64,000 nucleotides of DNA from Castanea sativa. Its lineage: Eukaryota > Streptophyta > Magnoliopsida > Fagales > Fagaceae. Positions 11,100 to 21,524 of the stretch are shown piece by piece. The stretch lies in NCBI RefSeq assembly GCF_040712315.1, contig NC_134019.1, positions 34,629,873 through 34,693,872 on the forward strand. Reading direction: 5' to 3'. Below the pieces are notes generated by a model that saw only the letters and a list, made by a program, of their open reading frames with translations, ran no database searches and had not been told where the DNA came from. A program made the translations under genes and the position numbers. Positions within the stretch are counted from its first letter, which is position 1. Each line of letters starts with the position of its first letter.

Positions 11100-12345
11100 G
11101 GCTCAACTATAGAAACTATCTTTTTCTTGCTAAAATACTTTCCTTTTCTACTACTCTTTCCCCCAGTAGCTATTACCCAAAACAGCAAGAACACCTTAAA
11201 GCTAAACATACCATTTTAGGCCAAATCTTAGGAATGATTTTGTGAAGATTCATTGCTGATTGTGACAGATTTTGGCAAAGATTCTTTGCTAAATACCTCC
11301 TTAAACTTAGTTATAAATAGAACCCTTCATCAACACCCCAAAACACACCAATAAAGAAGAACAACTCTCTCATAAACTTCTCTATTTTCTCTCTCCCTCT
11401 AATTATCTTCTTAAGCTCTTAATGAAGTTCTGAGCTTCTGAGTTTTTAGTTTCCAAATTAGGAACGAAACTCTTCAGCCTTTAGCTCATAACTACCCTTC
11501 ATAAGCCTTTATCAATCCTCTAGCAATAAATCCCAGCGACATTGCTAAACATACTACAACACTATATTACCCCCTTATACTCATTCTCTCATTCTCCATA
11601 TTCTAAAAATATATCTATCTTGCTGTCCATATCTCTAAACATCTCTTTTTCCATTTGTCTTACACGATCTCATACACACTTGCTATACCATTGCATTTAA
11701 CACACCAGAATTCTTCTACTCCTCTTTCACACTCCCTTACTCTAAAATTTTATTGTTTTGTTGCCCATAAACACATCTTAATATTCTTCTCTACTCTTCT
11801 TATAAAAGCCCTTCTCATGGAAGGTATGAACTTCTAATACTAAAGTCCTTCGCTTAGAAGGCACCAAGATCTCATATCAAAACCCTTCTCTTAGAAGACA
11901 CAAATACTCCATACAAAAGCCTCTTTCATGAAAGGCAACACTATTCATAACTTCACAACAACTAAAAGAGCATTGTCAATGGGGAAACTCATTTAAGTGC
12001 TGATAAGAGGGGCAAGCTTCACCAGTCTCTACACATAGCTGGACATACTCTCTCTCTCCCTCTAATTGCACCTAATTTTCTTCTTCAATCTTGAATTTAT
12101 CATGGCAAACTGCCTCTCCACCGCTAGAGTCATTCTGCCAGAATACTATCAACTCACTAATGCTACACAGCTGGAATTACAAATCATACAAAGATAAGTG
12201 ACTCTGCTTCCATATATCTAAATTTACATGATTACTTTATTTTTAAATATGTATTACTTTATTTCAACTATTGTTACAATTATTAACCAACGCTATTATA
12301 TCAAACACATATTATATATTTATTCTACCATTATCTGCTCAGATT
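11100..12345 (+). other. LTR-like sequence without a gene
   Basis: No gene is supported. A TATA-like TTATAAATAGAAC near 11310 is followed by a C/T-rich, transcript-like region to about 11990, which resembles R-U5 of an LTR. No inverted TG/CA ends or target duplication could be fixed. Four small hairpins lie at 11809-11936. From 11990 to 12345 the DNA is AT-rich with nothing recognised. Confidence 0.4.
11809..11936. repeat. Four spaced short hairpins
   Basis: Short inverted repeats lie at 11809-11823, 11847-11861, 11883-11897 and 11919-11936. Examples are CCTTCGCTTAGAAGG and GCCTCTTTCATGAAAGGC. Spacing is 36-38 bp and each is followed by a Cys/Ala-type CAC or AAC segment, so they look like four diverged copies of one tandem unit. 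Confidence 0.7.
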
Positions 12346-13413
12346 TGTGTTAAAAACACAAGAGCTGTTTAGACCTAAATTAATAAATTACGGCTCGATT
12401 GATTTTACTCTAACTTAAACTAAGTGCGAAATAGAGTAAATGCGAGCGAACAAATAAAACCGCTACTCTAAGCCATATTCAATAAAACATAGTAGTAAAA
12501 TGAAAGCTAAAAGAGTAGGGTAGAGAGATGCAAACACAAGATAACACGTTGATGTGTTATCGAAGAGGAAACCGAAGAACTCGGCGAAAAACCTCTCTGC
12601 CGCCCTCTAAGCAGTAAATCGATCTACTAGACAATAAGTTAGGATACACAAATAGTGAAAGACCCTCCAAGCCTAGTCTTCCTAATGCACCTAAGCCCTC
12701 CAAGCTCCTACTCCAACAAGGCTTCTCGGAACTGTGTTTTGTCTAGCTTTTCGGATCCTGCAATTCAACTGATTGCATTCGCTAAAGCTTGGCTTCTTCC
12801 AATACTTCCCAGCAGCACCAAAAACTCACTGGAGACTCAGTATGGGTGTGATAAGTGTTTGAGCTATCAACCTCTCAAGGATATAGAAATTGAGATGTAG
12901 GAGTAGAGGAAAACCACAATGGATAGTGTGTAGAATTGTGGGTATAACAATCTCACACTCTTAAAGGTTGAGGCTAGGGTTTTCTCTTCTGAAAAAATCT
13001 CTACTCAATATGTGGGTAATGATGGTATATATAGTGTATATGAGGATGTAGTGGAGCAAATAAGACAAAATAGCAAAATAGACTATTTCACGGGTATCTC
13101 ACAGGAAGGCCTTACCCGCGAGACACTCGCAAAAACCAGCTATCACCATCTGTCATGATTCTTCGCATTCCAGTCATGTGCAGGGCACATGCATCTCTTC
13201 GCGGGATGCTTAGTTGAGAGCTACCCGCGAGAAATCTTCTATCTTCAAATGCTTGAGTCTTCACACACTCTCTCTCTATCACACAACCCTTACAATAAAA
13301 TTCCACAATAAATACAGGGTATAAAAGATTGAACAAAATTACAATCAAATTTGACACGGAATTAAAGCCAACACAAAATAGTTGTAAATCACAACTTTAC
13401 AGGGTTTTACACA
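12346..13413 (-). repeat. Solo LTR-like repeat, family L1
   Basis: Read on the - strand it opens TGTGTAAAACCCTGTAAAG at 13413 and ends near TTTTTAACACA at 12346. Relatives lie at 35733-36395 (+), 54946-55925 (+) and, as a part, 24410-24830 (-). All share a GC-rich hairpin with GCGAG/CTCGC motifs and the block around GGTTTCCTCTTCGATAACAC. TG/CA-type ends and about 1.07 kb length suggest an LTR, likely of a gypsy or non-autonomous element. No matching target duplication was found. Confidence 0.6.
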
Positions 13414-14839
13414 TTTTGTAGGCTTAAAAGTACGTTGGTAGCCATTGGACTACGTGGCCCAATGTTGAGTTCCAGATGCAACTCTCTAAACACAGCTCGG
13501 GTCTAGCAAGGTCACCCCTCCAGTGGATAACACGTGGCTGAGCAACGAAAAACGGCCCCCAAACAACAATATTTAATGCTAACAAATCAAATTTGTCTAA
13601 GGATAATTGCCCCCTGAAGATATCATTTTGAATATTCCAATAGATGCATTTCTTATATTTCCATTTCTGGACACCGTGATAAGGTGACTAAAGAATTAGC
13701 TTAGTATGCTAAGGAGACAAAGAAATGCTCTGTCTGGCTTGAGGAGACACCTGCTTTTCTCCTTCCAATAGTAAAATCTGATTGATTATAAATACAATCT
13801 ATCATTTTGGGCTAAAAATTAAAAATAAAACTATGAAACAAGGCAATGATGCACCTCCTAGGCCCAGTTTCCACAATTCTTGATACCTTCCCTCGTAGTC
13901 CAAGTCCTAGCCCAAATTTAACTTAAGCTTAAACTATAAAGCCAACAAACGTCACAAGCCTTTAAAAGTTTAATCCAGTGACTACCTTGCAAGCCTCAGC
14001 CGAAAATAGAACTTGCGCGTCGGGGCAAGTTTTACGGTCTGCAAAATATTCTTCTAGCCCGCATGAAGATAAAAGACTACCCTTTTTTTTTTTTCTTTTT
14101 TTTTTCCAGCCCACAGAACAATAAGAATTATCAGTGACACATAAATTTTTCACACCAATTAACATGATTGAATAATGTTAGGGACACCTAACTACACACC
14201 AAAATAAAACATTTTCTATGAAGGGCGTGGTAAACATGATACTAAAATTTCAATTTGCACGTTGTGAAATGGATAATAAAAAATTTTATGACACAATCAA
14301 CTCAAATGGGTCGGGCGTTCAGTAGTGTAATCAAGCCCTAATAGTCTAATTCACATCAATATTAATATTTTCGTTCTAAGAAATCAATTAATTGGTATGA
14401 ATCAGCTATTTGCTTCATCACATCCTAAATTCTGGTTTATTCCAACGTGTTCCATTAAATTTTGGCATGTATGTGAACAAAACGTTAGGCTTTTTTCTTG
14501 GCTCATTTTTTTTTTTTTTAAATTTTCTTCTTAGAATATGTAATTTGAATATGATTATTTTATTTGATATCATTGTCCAGAGAAATTGAATCAATTTGAG
14601 TTATTTATTTAATTCATCATAATTTTTTTTATTTGATATTTGAAATTTGGTCTATTAAGCTAAACTAATAATTCATTCTGAAATTTATTTCCTTTGATAT
14701 GATATACAACTTTATGATGAATTATTTTATGCCACTAGAAGTAACTATGAAATGGTAAGTCAGAATTAATTAATACTAAAATATTTTGTTTTAATATACA
14801 AACAATAAATATGAAAATTTTGATACACATACATGCCAT
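13414..14839. other. Interval without a recognised gene
   Basis: Mostly AT-rich DNA. A segment at 13858-13925 (TAGGCCCAGTTTCCACA, then CCTAGCCCAAATTTAA) resembles 52088-52155 beyond unit C, so part of this interval belongs to the duplicated block. T-rich tracts are at 14081-14106 and 14507-14520. The short open frames do not show conservation or codon structure. Confidence 0.5.
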
Positions 14840-15514
14840 TAGGGGTGTGTGGTCAATTTGCCAATCCATCAAAATCGTTCTAATCCAACCTAGTTTTTAG
14901 GGGTTGGTAGGTTGAGTTGGATTGTCAAAAGATTTTTTTACGATGGGTTGAGTTGATGCGGGTCAATAAATTTATAAATTAGCTTAACTCCACTCCACCA
15001 ACATATATTTAAGATATATTTAAAATATATATATTATATAATTTTATTATTTACTCTTTTGTTTATCAATTGAGTTGGGATAGAACTATATGATATCCTA
15101 CATGCTTTGAGTTGAGATAAAATAGTTTGTGTTGGTTTGGTGCTATGCTCAGGATTATTAGGTTATAAATTTGCTTTTAATTATTTGTATTAGTGTTGTT
15201 CTAATGCTTCATTAAAAATTAAACAGGACAAAAATTGTCCAATTCAATCTAGGTGGGTTAGGTTGGGTTTTTTTTTTTAATTATTTTTTTATACAAGATA
15301 AAATTTCTACTTTAACCTAATCTAAGTGTATATGTGTGTGAAGCTCCCTTCTGGAGACTTGAACCTCGGCCCTTGCCCCCCACACCTCACAAGCACTTAT
15401 ACCTGTGGAGTGACCATCACACCAAGGTGTGCGGTTGTGGGTTGGGTTTTTTTTTTTTCAACCCATGATGGGTTTGAAAAAAAAAATCCTCAACTTTACC
15501 CATTTACACCCTTA
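14840..15514. mobile_element. Non-autonomous hAT-like element with a nested SINE
   Basis: Left end TAGGGGTGTGTGG and right end CCATTTACACCCTTA are short inverted repeats (AGGGTGTA-type). The flanks CATGCCAT (14832-14839) and CAGGCTAT (15515-15522) agree at six of eight bases, as an aged 8 bp hAT duplication would. Repeated GGGTTGGGTT/CAACCCA motifs near both ends are the subterminal repeats common in this group. No transposase. Confidence 0.6.
15279..15439 (-). mobile_element. SINE inside the hAT element
   Basis: Read on the - strand, an A-box-like TGGTCACTCCACAGG is followed by a B box GGTTCAAGTCTC (complement of 15354-15365), the pol III internal promoter pattern of tRNA-derived SINEs. The 3' end is the low-coordinate side, with an A-rich tail seen as T-rich 15280-15290. 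The flanks repeat GGTTGGGTTTTTTTTTTT at 15261-15278 and 15440-15457, a plausible target duplication. Confidence 0.75.
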
Positions 15515-15553
15515 CAGGCTATCTCTAGACAATATAAAATGAGATTCTACAAA

Positions 15554-15606
<53 letters not shown>

Positions 15607-15622
15607 GTAATAATAATAATAA
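15554..15622. repeat. Compound (TA)n(TG)n(TAA)n microsatellite
   Basis: A pure TA run turns into TG and then a short TAA run. It lies just outside the hAT element. Confidence 0.95.
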
Positions 15623-15902
15623 ATGATACTGTTAGATTTAAACATTAAGGACGCATGTAATTAACCTTTACCAGTTTCAAGTATACTCTCCCTCTCTTTT
15701 AAATGATGAATTTTTTAACAATACTTTATTCAATTAAACATATATAATTACGTAAGGGTGCGGTGGTGATCACTATAACATGACTAGTGCATATTCCAAG
15801 GATGGATTACTTACGTACAAAGACATTGTTCAATGCTTAAAAAAAAATTAAAAAAAAAAAAAAACACACATTGTTCAGTGAAGATTTAGAACTCTAAAGG
15901 GC

Positions 15903-17271
15903 ATCATTTTTTTTATTTTTTTATACCATTAAACAGAAAACACAGAATTACATATAGTTACTGTTTACATCACGAAGCATAGGAGACCAAAAGTGATGGA
16001 TTGGCATCTTAGTGGCCTGATCAGCTAAATAACACACTTGACCAAGGGCCAAGTTTGATACAAAAATCAGGCTATATAAAAGTCCACTCTGTTTCAAGGA
16101 CAGGAGGTATGAAACCATAGTCTGTTCCTGCCAGTAAGGATCTCTTTCTACAATAGAGACCTGGACTATTCTTCTGCTGTTACATAAAACCAAAATCCGT
16201 TGATAACCAAGGTTCCAGGCCTTTGTAATTGCTTCCATCAATGCTTCCTGAGTTGCACCCGAGGCAGTTTTAGCAGCACAACTGACAGCACCTGTGAAGA
16301 TAACGTGTCCCTGCAAATTTCTGGCTTCATACGCATAAGCACACCTGTTTGCTTTTTTCCTCTTTATCCCTGCAATCTTTATGAGAATCTGCCAATACCT
16401 CCCAACATATGGATGCACAGAATTGTGATGGACCCCCTGTTTGTTAGGTTGTTGTGCCTTTGAGAGATTGGTTTGGTACCCGCAAGATAAGTTTTGTGTA
16501 GTTAGAATCACTTCTATTGGGTTAGGCTGTTTGCCTTCATGAACCACCATGTTCCTGTGATTCCACATAGTCCAAAGAGTGGTGAAAATGTCTTGAAGGT
16601 ATCTCATTGAGACACTATCCATCCTCTTATGTCTGAGTAATTAATATCCAATCCAATTTTGGACAAAGATATTCTTTAGCTCAGAGGTGTTAATTGCCAA
16701 AGTGGTGCCATGCCAAGTAGCTCTAGCAAAGGAACAATAAAGAAATAGATGTGAAGTTGACTCCTCATCAGAGCTGCAAAGAGGGCAGGTACTGGGGGTG
16801 GGGATTCCTCTAATTTTGAGAGTTAGAAGAGTAGGGAGGCTGTCATGCATAAGCTTCCAAATAAAATTCCCAATCTTCAAAGGAAGTTTCACCTTCCAAA
16901 TGAGCTTCCAGATATCAGTTGGGATAGAGGTGTAGCTGTGATGGTTAGAGCAAAATGAAAATGTATCTTCCTGAAGTAAGTTATAGGCATTCCTTACCTT
17001 GAAAACCCCTGAATTTGAGAACTTCCAGAGCAATTTATCAGATACTGTTCCAGTTTTTGAGATGGGATTGCTCATGATTTCTTCACTAATCGGGTAAGGA
17101 TACATGGCTCTTACCAGGTCTGGTTTCCAACTGCCAGTACTGTGGTTAATTAGATCAGCCACAGTTTTGGTCTGAAGGTTAGGATTATTTAGATTCTGAG
17201 TTGAACAAGGATACCGAGCCTGATGTGTTAGAGGTATATCAGAGCCTTTTTCAATCAGGGAATCATTTTTT
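15903..17271 (-). mobile_element. 5'-truncated L1-type LINE next to gene copy D
   Basis: ATCATTTTTT occurs at 15903-15912 and again at 17262-17271 as a target duplication. The - strand 3' end has an A-rich tail (T-rich 15907-15922). The related site beside gene copy E (37160-37200) runs through without the LINE, so it is a natural empty site. Only the last 1.36 kb of the element is present, as is common after incomplete reverse transcription. Confidence 0.88.
15948..17261 (-). pseudogene. LINE ORF2 C-terminal part: zinc-binding and RNase H-like domains
   Basis: From the 17261 side the frame reads SDKLLWKFSNSGVFKVRNAY, then IWKVKLPLKIGNFIWKLMHD, and a zinc-knuckle-like CPLCSSDEESTSHLFLYC, the domain that follows RT in plant L1 elements. 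An in-frame TAA at 16641-16643 breaks it. The same frame resumes at 16640 through LWTMWNHRNMVV and an RNase H-like segment (AASGATQEALMEAI-type, near 16230-16290) to a stop by 15948. The RT and endonuclease parts are missing. It cannot move on its own. Confidence 0.88.
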
Positions 17272-17329
17272 GGAACTATATAAAAGGAAACTGAACACAT
17301 GTACATAATTATTATATAGGAGACTTTGA

Positions 17330-17859
17330 GATTTATTCAGGCCATGCTATTCTTCATCTCCACGCTTATAATAAGACTGTCACACTCCAGACTGGGACAC
17401 AACACCACAAGCAGCAAACGTAACACAGGGACATAATACACAGAACAAGCAGCACAATCTTCCTCTTGGAGCTCCAAAGGATGTGGAGTCTCAACACAGT
17501 ATGTTGGTAACTATCAGCCAGCTGAGGCTAAGACAGAACCGTCATCAATGTTCAGAGCTGGAAGGTGGATATTGAATTGGTAGCCAGTGCCACCGTCGCA
17601 GTCACCAATGCGGCTGCCACAGATGGAATTATTTCCACACTGGTGTAGTTTAACAATGAGTACAACAATAGAGATCAGGAGGCCAACTATTGCCGCAGCG
17701 ATTTTAACATCCAAAAGCAGCTCTTCCTCCTGTTACAAAAAAGAGTTAGAAATTGTCACTAAAACACACGCACAAGCACGTTAATTTTAACTGGGCTAAA
17801 ACAGTAAAACCCATGTATCAAAAAAGATGAAAATTAACTTTAGCTAGTGTTTACCCCAT
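17330..17859 (-). pseudogene. Small membrane-peptide gene, diverged copy D (minus strand)
   Basis: Exon 2 (17729 down to 17514) encodes LLLDVKIAAAIVGLLISI followed by VVLIVKLHQC, aligning with LHLSIKDVTEIVTLLILVLK of copy A. A Gly/Cys-rich part follows, then IDDGSVLASAG and a stop. Upstream, an ATGGG at 17855-17859 is followed by GTAAACACTAGCTAAAG, matching the exon 1 donor region of A (GTAACACTAGCT). The predicted intron is 17730-17854. Joining these exons leaves exon 2 out of frame by one base, and exon 2 lacks an in-frame ATG. So either the copy is dead or it uses another start. The 3' untranslated part down to 17330 matches copy E. Confidence 0.6.
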
Positions 17860-17994
17860 CAGAGCTGAGGACAGTCTGTAAAATTGTAAGCAGTGGAAGA
17901 AGGTGGAGGGTTTGCAAAAGTGCAAGGATTGGAAGAATAAGTAACTGGAAAATGTGAAAATGGTTTGGACATGAAACGTGCCATTGATAATTTG

Positions 17995-18075
17995 GAAGCC
18001 TTGAAGTTCAGATGTTATATAGGCACTTGGAATTGATATTCTGAAGCTTGAAATTCAGGTATTATATAAGCAGTT
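17995..18075 (-). promoter_or_regulatory. Duplicated TATA region of gene copy D
   Basis: On the - strand CTTATATAATACC (near 18060-18072) and CCTATATAACATC (near 18012-18024) lie in two imperfect direct repeats of about 49 bp, each followed by CTGAA.TTCAAG-type sequence. They are about 155-210 bp before the exon 1 ATG, a fitting position for a plant core promoter. Confidence 0.5.
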
Positions 18076-18179
18076 GTGGAAGTTAAAAGGCTCACTCAAT
18101 GGACGGGTATTGGCTAGCTAGCACAATCAAAATGCTTCCCTTTTTTGTTTTTGTTTTTGATTACTTACGTCACTTTCGC

Positions 18180-18710
18180 ATTTGGCAATCTTGAAATTTT
18201 TGCGAGGTAGGACATCACTATTGCACCACTGAAGTTTTAACAATGCATTGGCGGTTTCGATTCAATGGCATTCTTGAAATATTTGGTAATGGCAATCTTG
18301 AAGATTTTCTCCAAATCTTGGTTTCACAGGAATGTTTCAATGACGGTCACGACATTTTTGGTGTTAGAATTAGATGACTGTGATTTGTGACTGCTACTCT
18401 TTGAGACTTTGTAAGTATCGCCTGCTAATTTTGGCTTAGCTGGCAAGGAAGTCGGGCTGGGCATTCATGTTCCAGGTTTTTTTTTTTTTTTTTTTTTTTT
18501 TTGATTCATGCAGGTTCCATTTGGAGTGGCACTTGAAATTTGGTAGGAATGGATTGACAATGGTCGTCTTGAAATCTCGTAGCAAATGTTGGCTTAACAA
18601 CAATTTCCCATTATTGGCAGCCTTGAAATGTTTAATATTTTCAGCCAGAATGAGACTGGCTGAACTTGAATTTTGGCTACAAGTACAACAGCATTCTTGA
18701 TTTTACTTGT
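18180..18710 (+). repeat. Diverged motif array (GGCAATCTTGAAATTT-type)
   Basis: The motif GGCAATCTTGAAATTT or close variants appears near 18185, 18268, 18291, 18525, 18562, 18618 and 18690, with more distant forms at 17995-18060. Spacing is irregular (about 20-230 bp). Between two of the copies is a T tract at 18479-18502. Purpose unknown. Confidence 0.55.
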
Positions 18711-20880
18711 TAAAAGCTAAAATAAGTTATTTTTTAGCAACTTATTCCAAAAACATATGCTACAACAAGAGTGCTATTGTTAAAAATTTTGACAACTAAG
18801 CTACACTAAAGTGTCATTTTTGACATAGATAAAGATAAAAGTTAGTTGAAATAGTATAGTAGGTTCATGAATAGTATTAAAAAGTGCAATAGGACCCATG
18901 AATTGTAACAAAAATAAATTGAATAGTAAAATAATTTATAATTTTCATTTGAATTCAAAGTGCACACTAAAGTTATAAAAAAGAATAATATTATTTTAAT
19001 ATGTTAATGGTTGTGATTGTTATTTATTGTATTGGATGTATTATTTTAATGTATTGAATGTTAAAATAAAACTTTTGATGTTAAGTGTATTATAAAGTGA
19101 AGTGTTAATAAATAAAATAATAGTGTTGTGAATAGCTAAAAGCTATATTTTTTAGCAACTTTATTGTGAACGCTAAAACATCAAGTGCTTTTGCTATAGC
19201 CATAATTTCATCGCAGTTGTCCATATAACCCTTCCACCCGTCATCAAATGGTGCAGTAGACTCGGGAATTTGATGATCGCACTTACCAACTTGTACCAAC
19301 TTGTTCATGCTCATCATATCAAAGCATTCATAACATCACATGTAAACTAAATCACCATGTGTTCATCATACTCATCTTATTCATTCATGCATCCTCATAT
19401 TAGAATGCATGACTCACCTCACTGCATCATCACAGTACTCATGCACAGAGGTAAGTTCATATCCAAATGCATGTTTATTCAACTACATTCAAACCCTAAT
19501 CACTAATCTAAACTAATAAAAAAATAAAGCATTTTATCTAACTAATCTTAGACATAAGGATATGTTATCTATCCTAAATAGAGGTTGAAACATGCATCTA
19601 AACCAATTAATAAGCGTAAAACAGAATAACAAACAAGTTTCGGGATTCCAAGTTAAGCATGCATGCTCAAGAATGAACCTACTTATGCAACCCGACCCAG
19701 AACCCAAATATACAAAAACCACTTAAATTACATCTAAACTAATATAGCATGCTACTAAACTACTGAGCAATCAACTTAAGCTACGCAGCAGATTAATAAA
19801 GGAAAGAATAAAACTTAAAGAAAATAAAGGAAAAGAGGAAGAACAATACCTCAAACAAGAAGCTCTATAGAGCTTGATTTTGATTGTCCTCTCGGTCAAT
19901 CTATAAGACAAAAAACTAGAAGGTTAGTAAACTTTAACTAGAGAGCTTAGATCAGAAATGGTCCCAATCCAAAAAACTTTAGTTTGAAGGTGTTTTTAAA
20001 GAAAACTTTATCTTGAATCACTATTTTTCTAATGGATTCAGTGTGTTTTGAGAAAAGAGCTTAGCATGCCTATTATAGTGTCAAGAGGGAGGGTGCAAGA
20101 CTCTCCCAAGTTATTCGGGATTAGCTCTACAAGTGTTTCCATAAAAAAAACTTTCCTTATATAGCTTGCTAGCTAACACCTACCTCTACCTGCGTACGCA
20201 GGCCCGAAGGCTATGCACTTAGGGTCAAAGTTGCACACACAAGTTGTGTTCCTGTGTATGCAAGATCAGAATTTTGTAAGGTTTTCAAAGCACCAAAACA
20301 TCCTTCAACTTAAAGAGTTGTCATAACTAGACCTTTGACCAATCATGAGCTCTTTAGTGATATCACTATTAGAGAATGGGGGCTCAAGTAGTAAGTGGTA
20401 CAAAATAAGGTGTCTACAACTATTTCTTTTATTATTTAAAGTTTGATCCATCTCATAGGCCCAACAAACAATATCAAACAAAGTACACACACATACACAC
20501 ACAGTTGAGTTAAACCCTACATGGTTGGGGTTTAAGCTCATCTATATATGTGGGTAAGGTTGACACTTAACAAGGACTCCTTCTCCTCCTTCAAAAGGGT
20601 AACGCACATCTAGGGGGCCCATGCTCCAATTGAAGGCCTAAATGGATTTGAGTGGATTGGTGGAAAACCCATTATCGTACTTAAAGCCCAATTATAGACA
20701 ATGGCACAAATTGTGAATTGGTGGGATGAACTTCAAAGAATTTCAGCTTGAATGGAACTTAATCTCTTTCACTCACCTCTAACCGAGGTTATACAAAGTG
20801 CATGTGTGTGAAAAACAAGATAAAAAAAAATATTTGGCTTAATTAATAAAAATATTTTTTTAATTATGGCCTAACAACAC
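18710..20880. other. AT-rich interval without a recognised gene
   Basis: 18716-19170 has MITE-like AAAAGCTA/TAGCAACTTATT arms and GACCCATGAATTGTA-type motifs, but clean ends are not visible. 19300-20600 contains ATTCATGCATCCTCATAT and GCGTACGCAGG-type stretches resembling the LTR-like DNA at 40600-40800. None of the short frames is supported as a gene. Confidence 0.45.
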
Positions 20881-21524
20881 GGCGAGGTTTAACTTCTTTA
20901 TTCCCAGTGGAGTCGCTACTGTGAGCACACCACCTTGTGTAGGACACACACATGTGGTTCTGCCCCTTGAGAGTACACATCAGCCAAATGGATTGGAGGT
21001 GGAGGGTTGGGAGTCGCCACCTTGTTTAGGACCAGAAACCAAATTGGACCTTTTGGGCCTCTTACATAGGTCTAGAAATCATATATTGGATTTGGAGTTA
21101 GGGTACAAGAATGAGAAGGTATTTGGTACCCAAATCCATCCAACTTATGGGCCAACCTCCATTATGTGTTAATAGGCTATACATAATTAAAGAGTTTATT
21201 AAAAAACCCATACCCTAACCTTAATCACACAATGCATTTAATAAAATAGCACACAAAATATCTCAAAGATCACAATCAACAGGTAAATGAAACATATTAA
21301 ATCATAATTAAATAGATACTATTAAACATGGAAAGTTGACCATCAAATTTAACACACAAAGAAAGATATCAAATTAAACCAACCATGGCAAGATTAATTA
21401 AGGAAGATATGGAAAATAATTAATTAACCTAAAACATGGTAAAAAAAATCATATAAAATGTGAAAAACAATCAATTTGATAAAGACAAGGTTTTTGCCCA
21501 TTTTGGGTTTGTGATACGTACATA

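Noticed and set aside
13112..13357. 81-codon frame on the - strand
   Set aside because: It lies fully within the L1 LTR, and the other LTR copies do not keep it open.
20921..21172. 83-codon frame that recurs at 39305-39556
   Set aside because: Both lie in the GAGTCGC repeat; conservation follows from repeat copying, and no domain or splice context is seen. It was kept only as part of the repeat.
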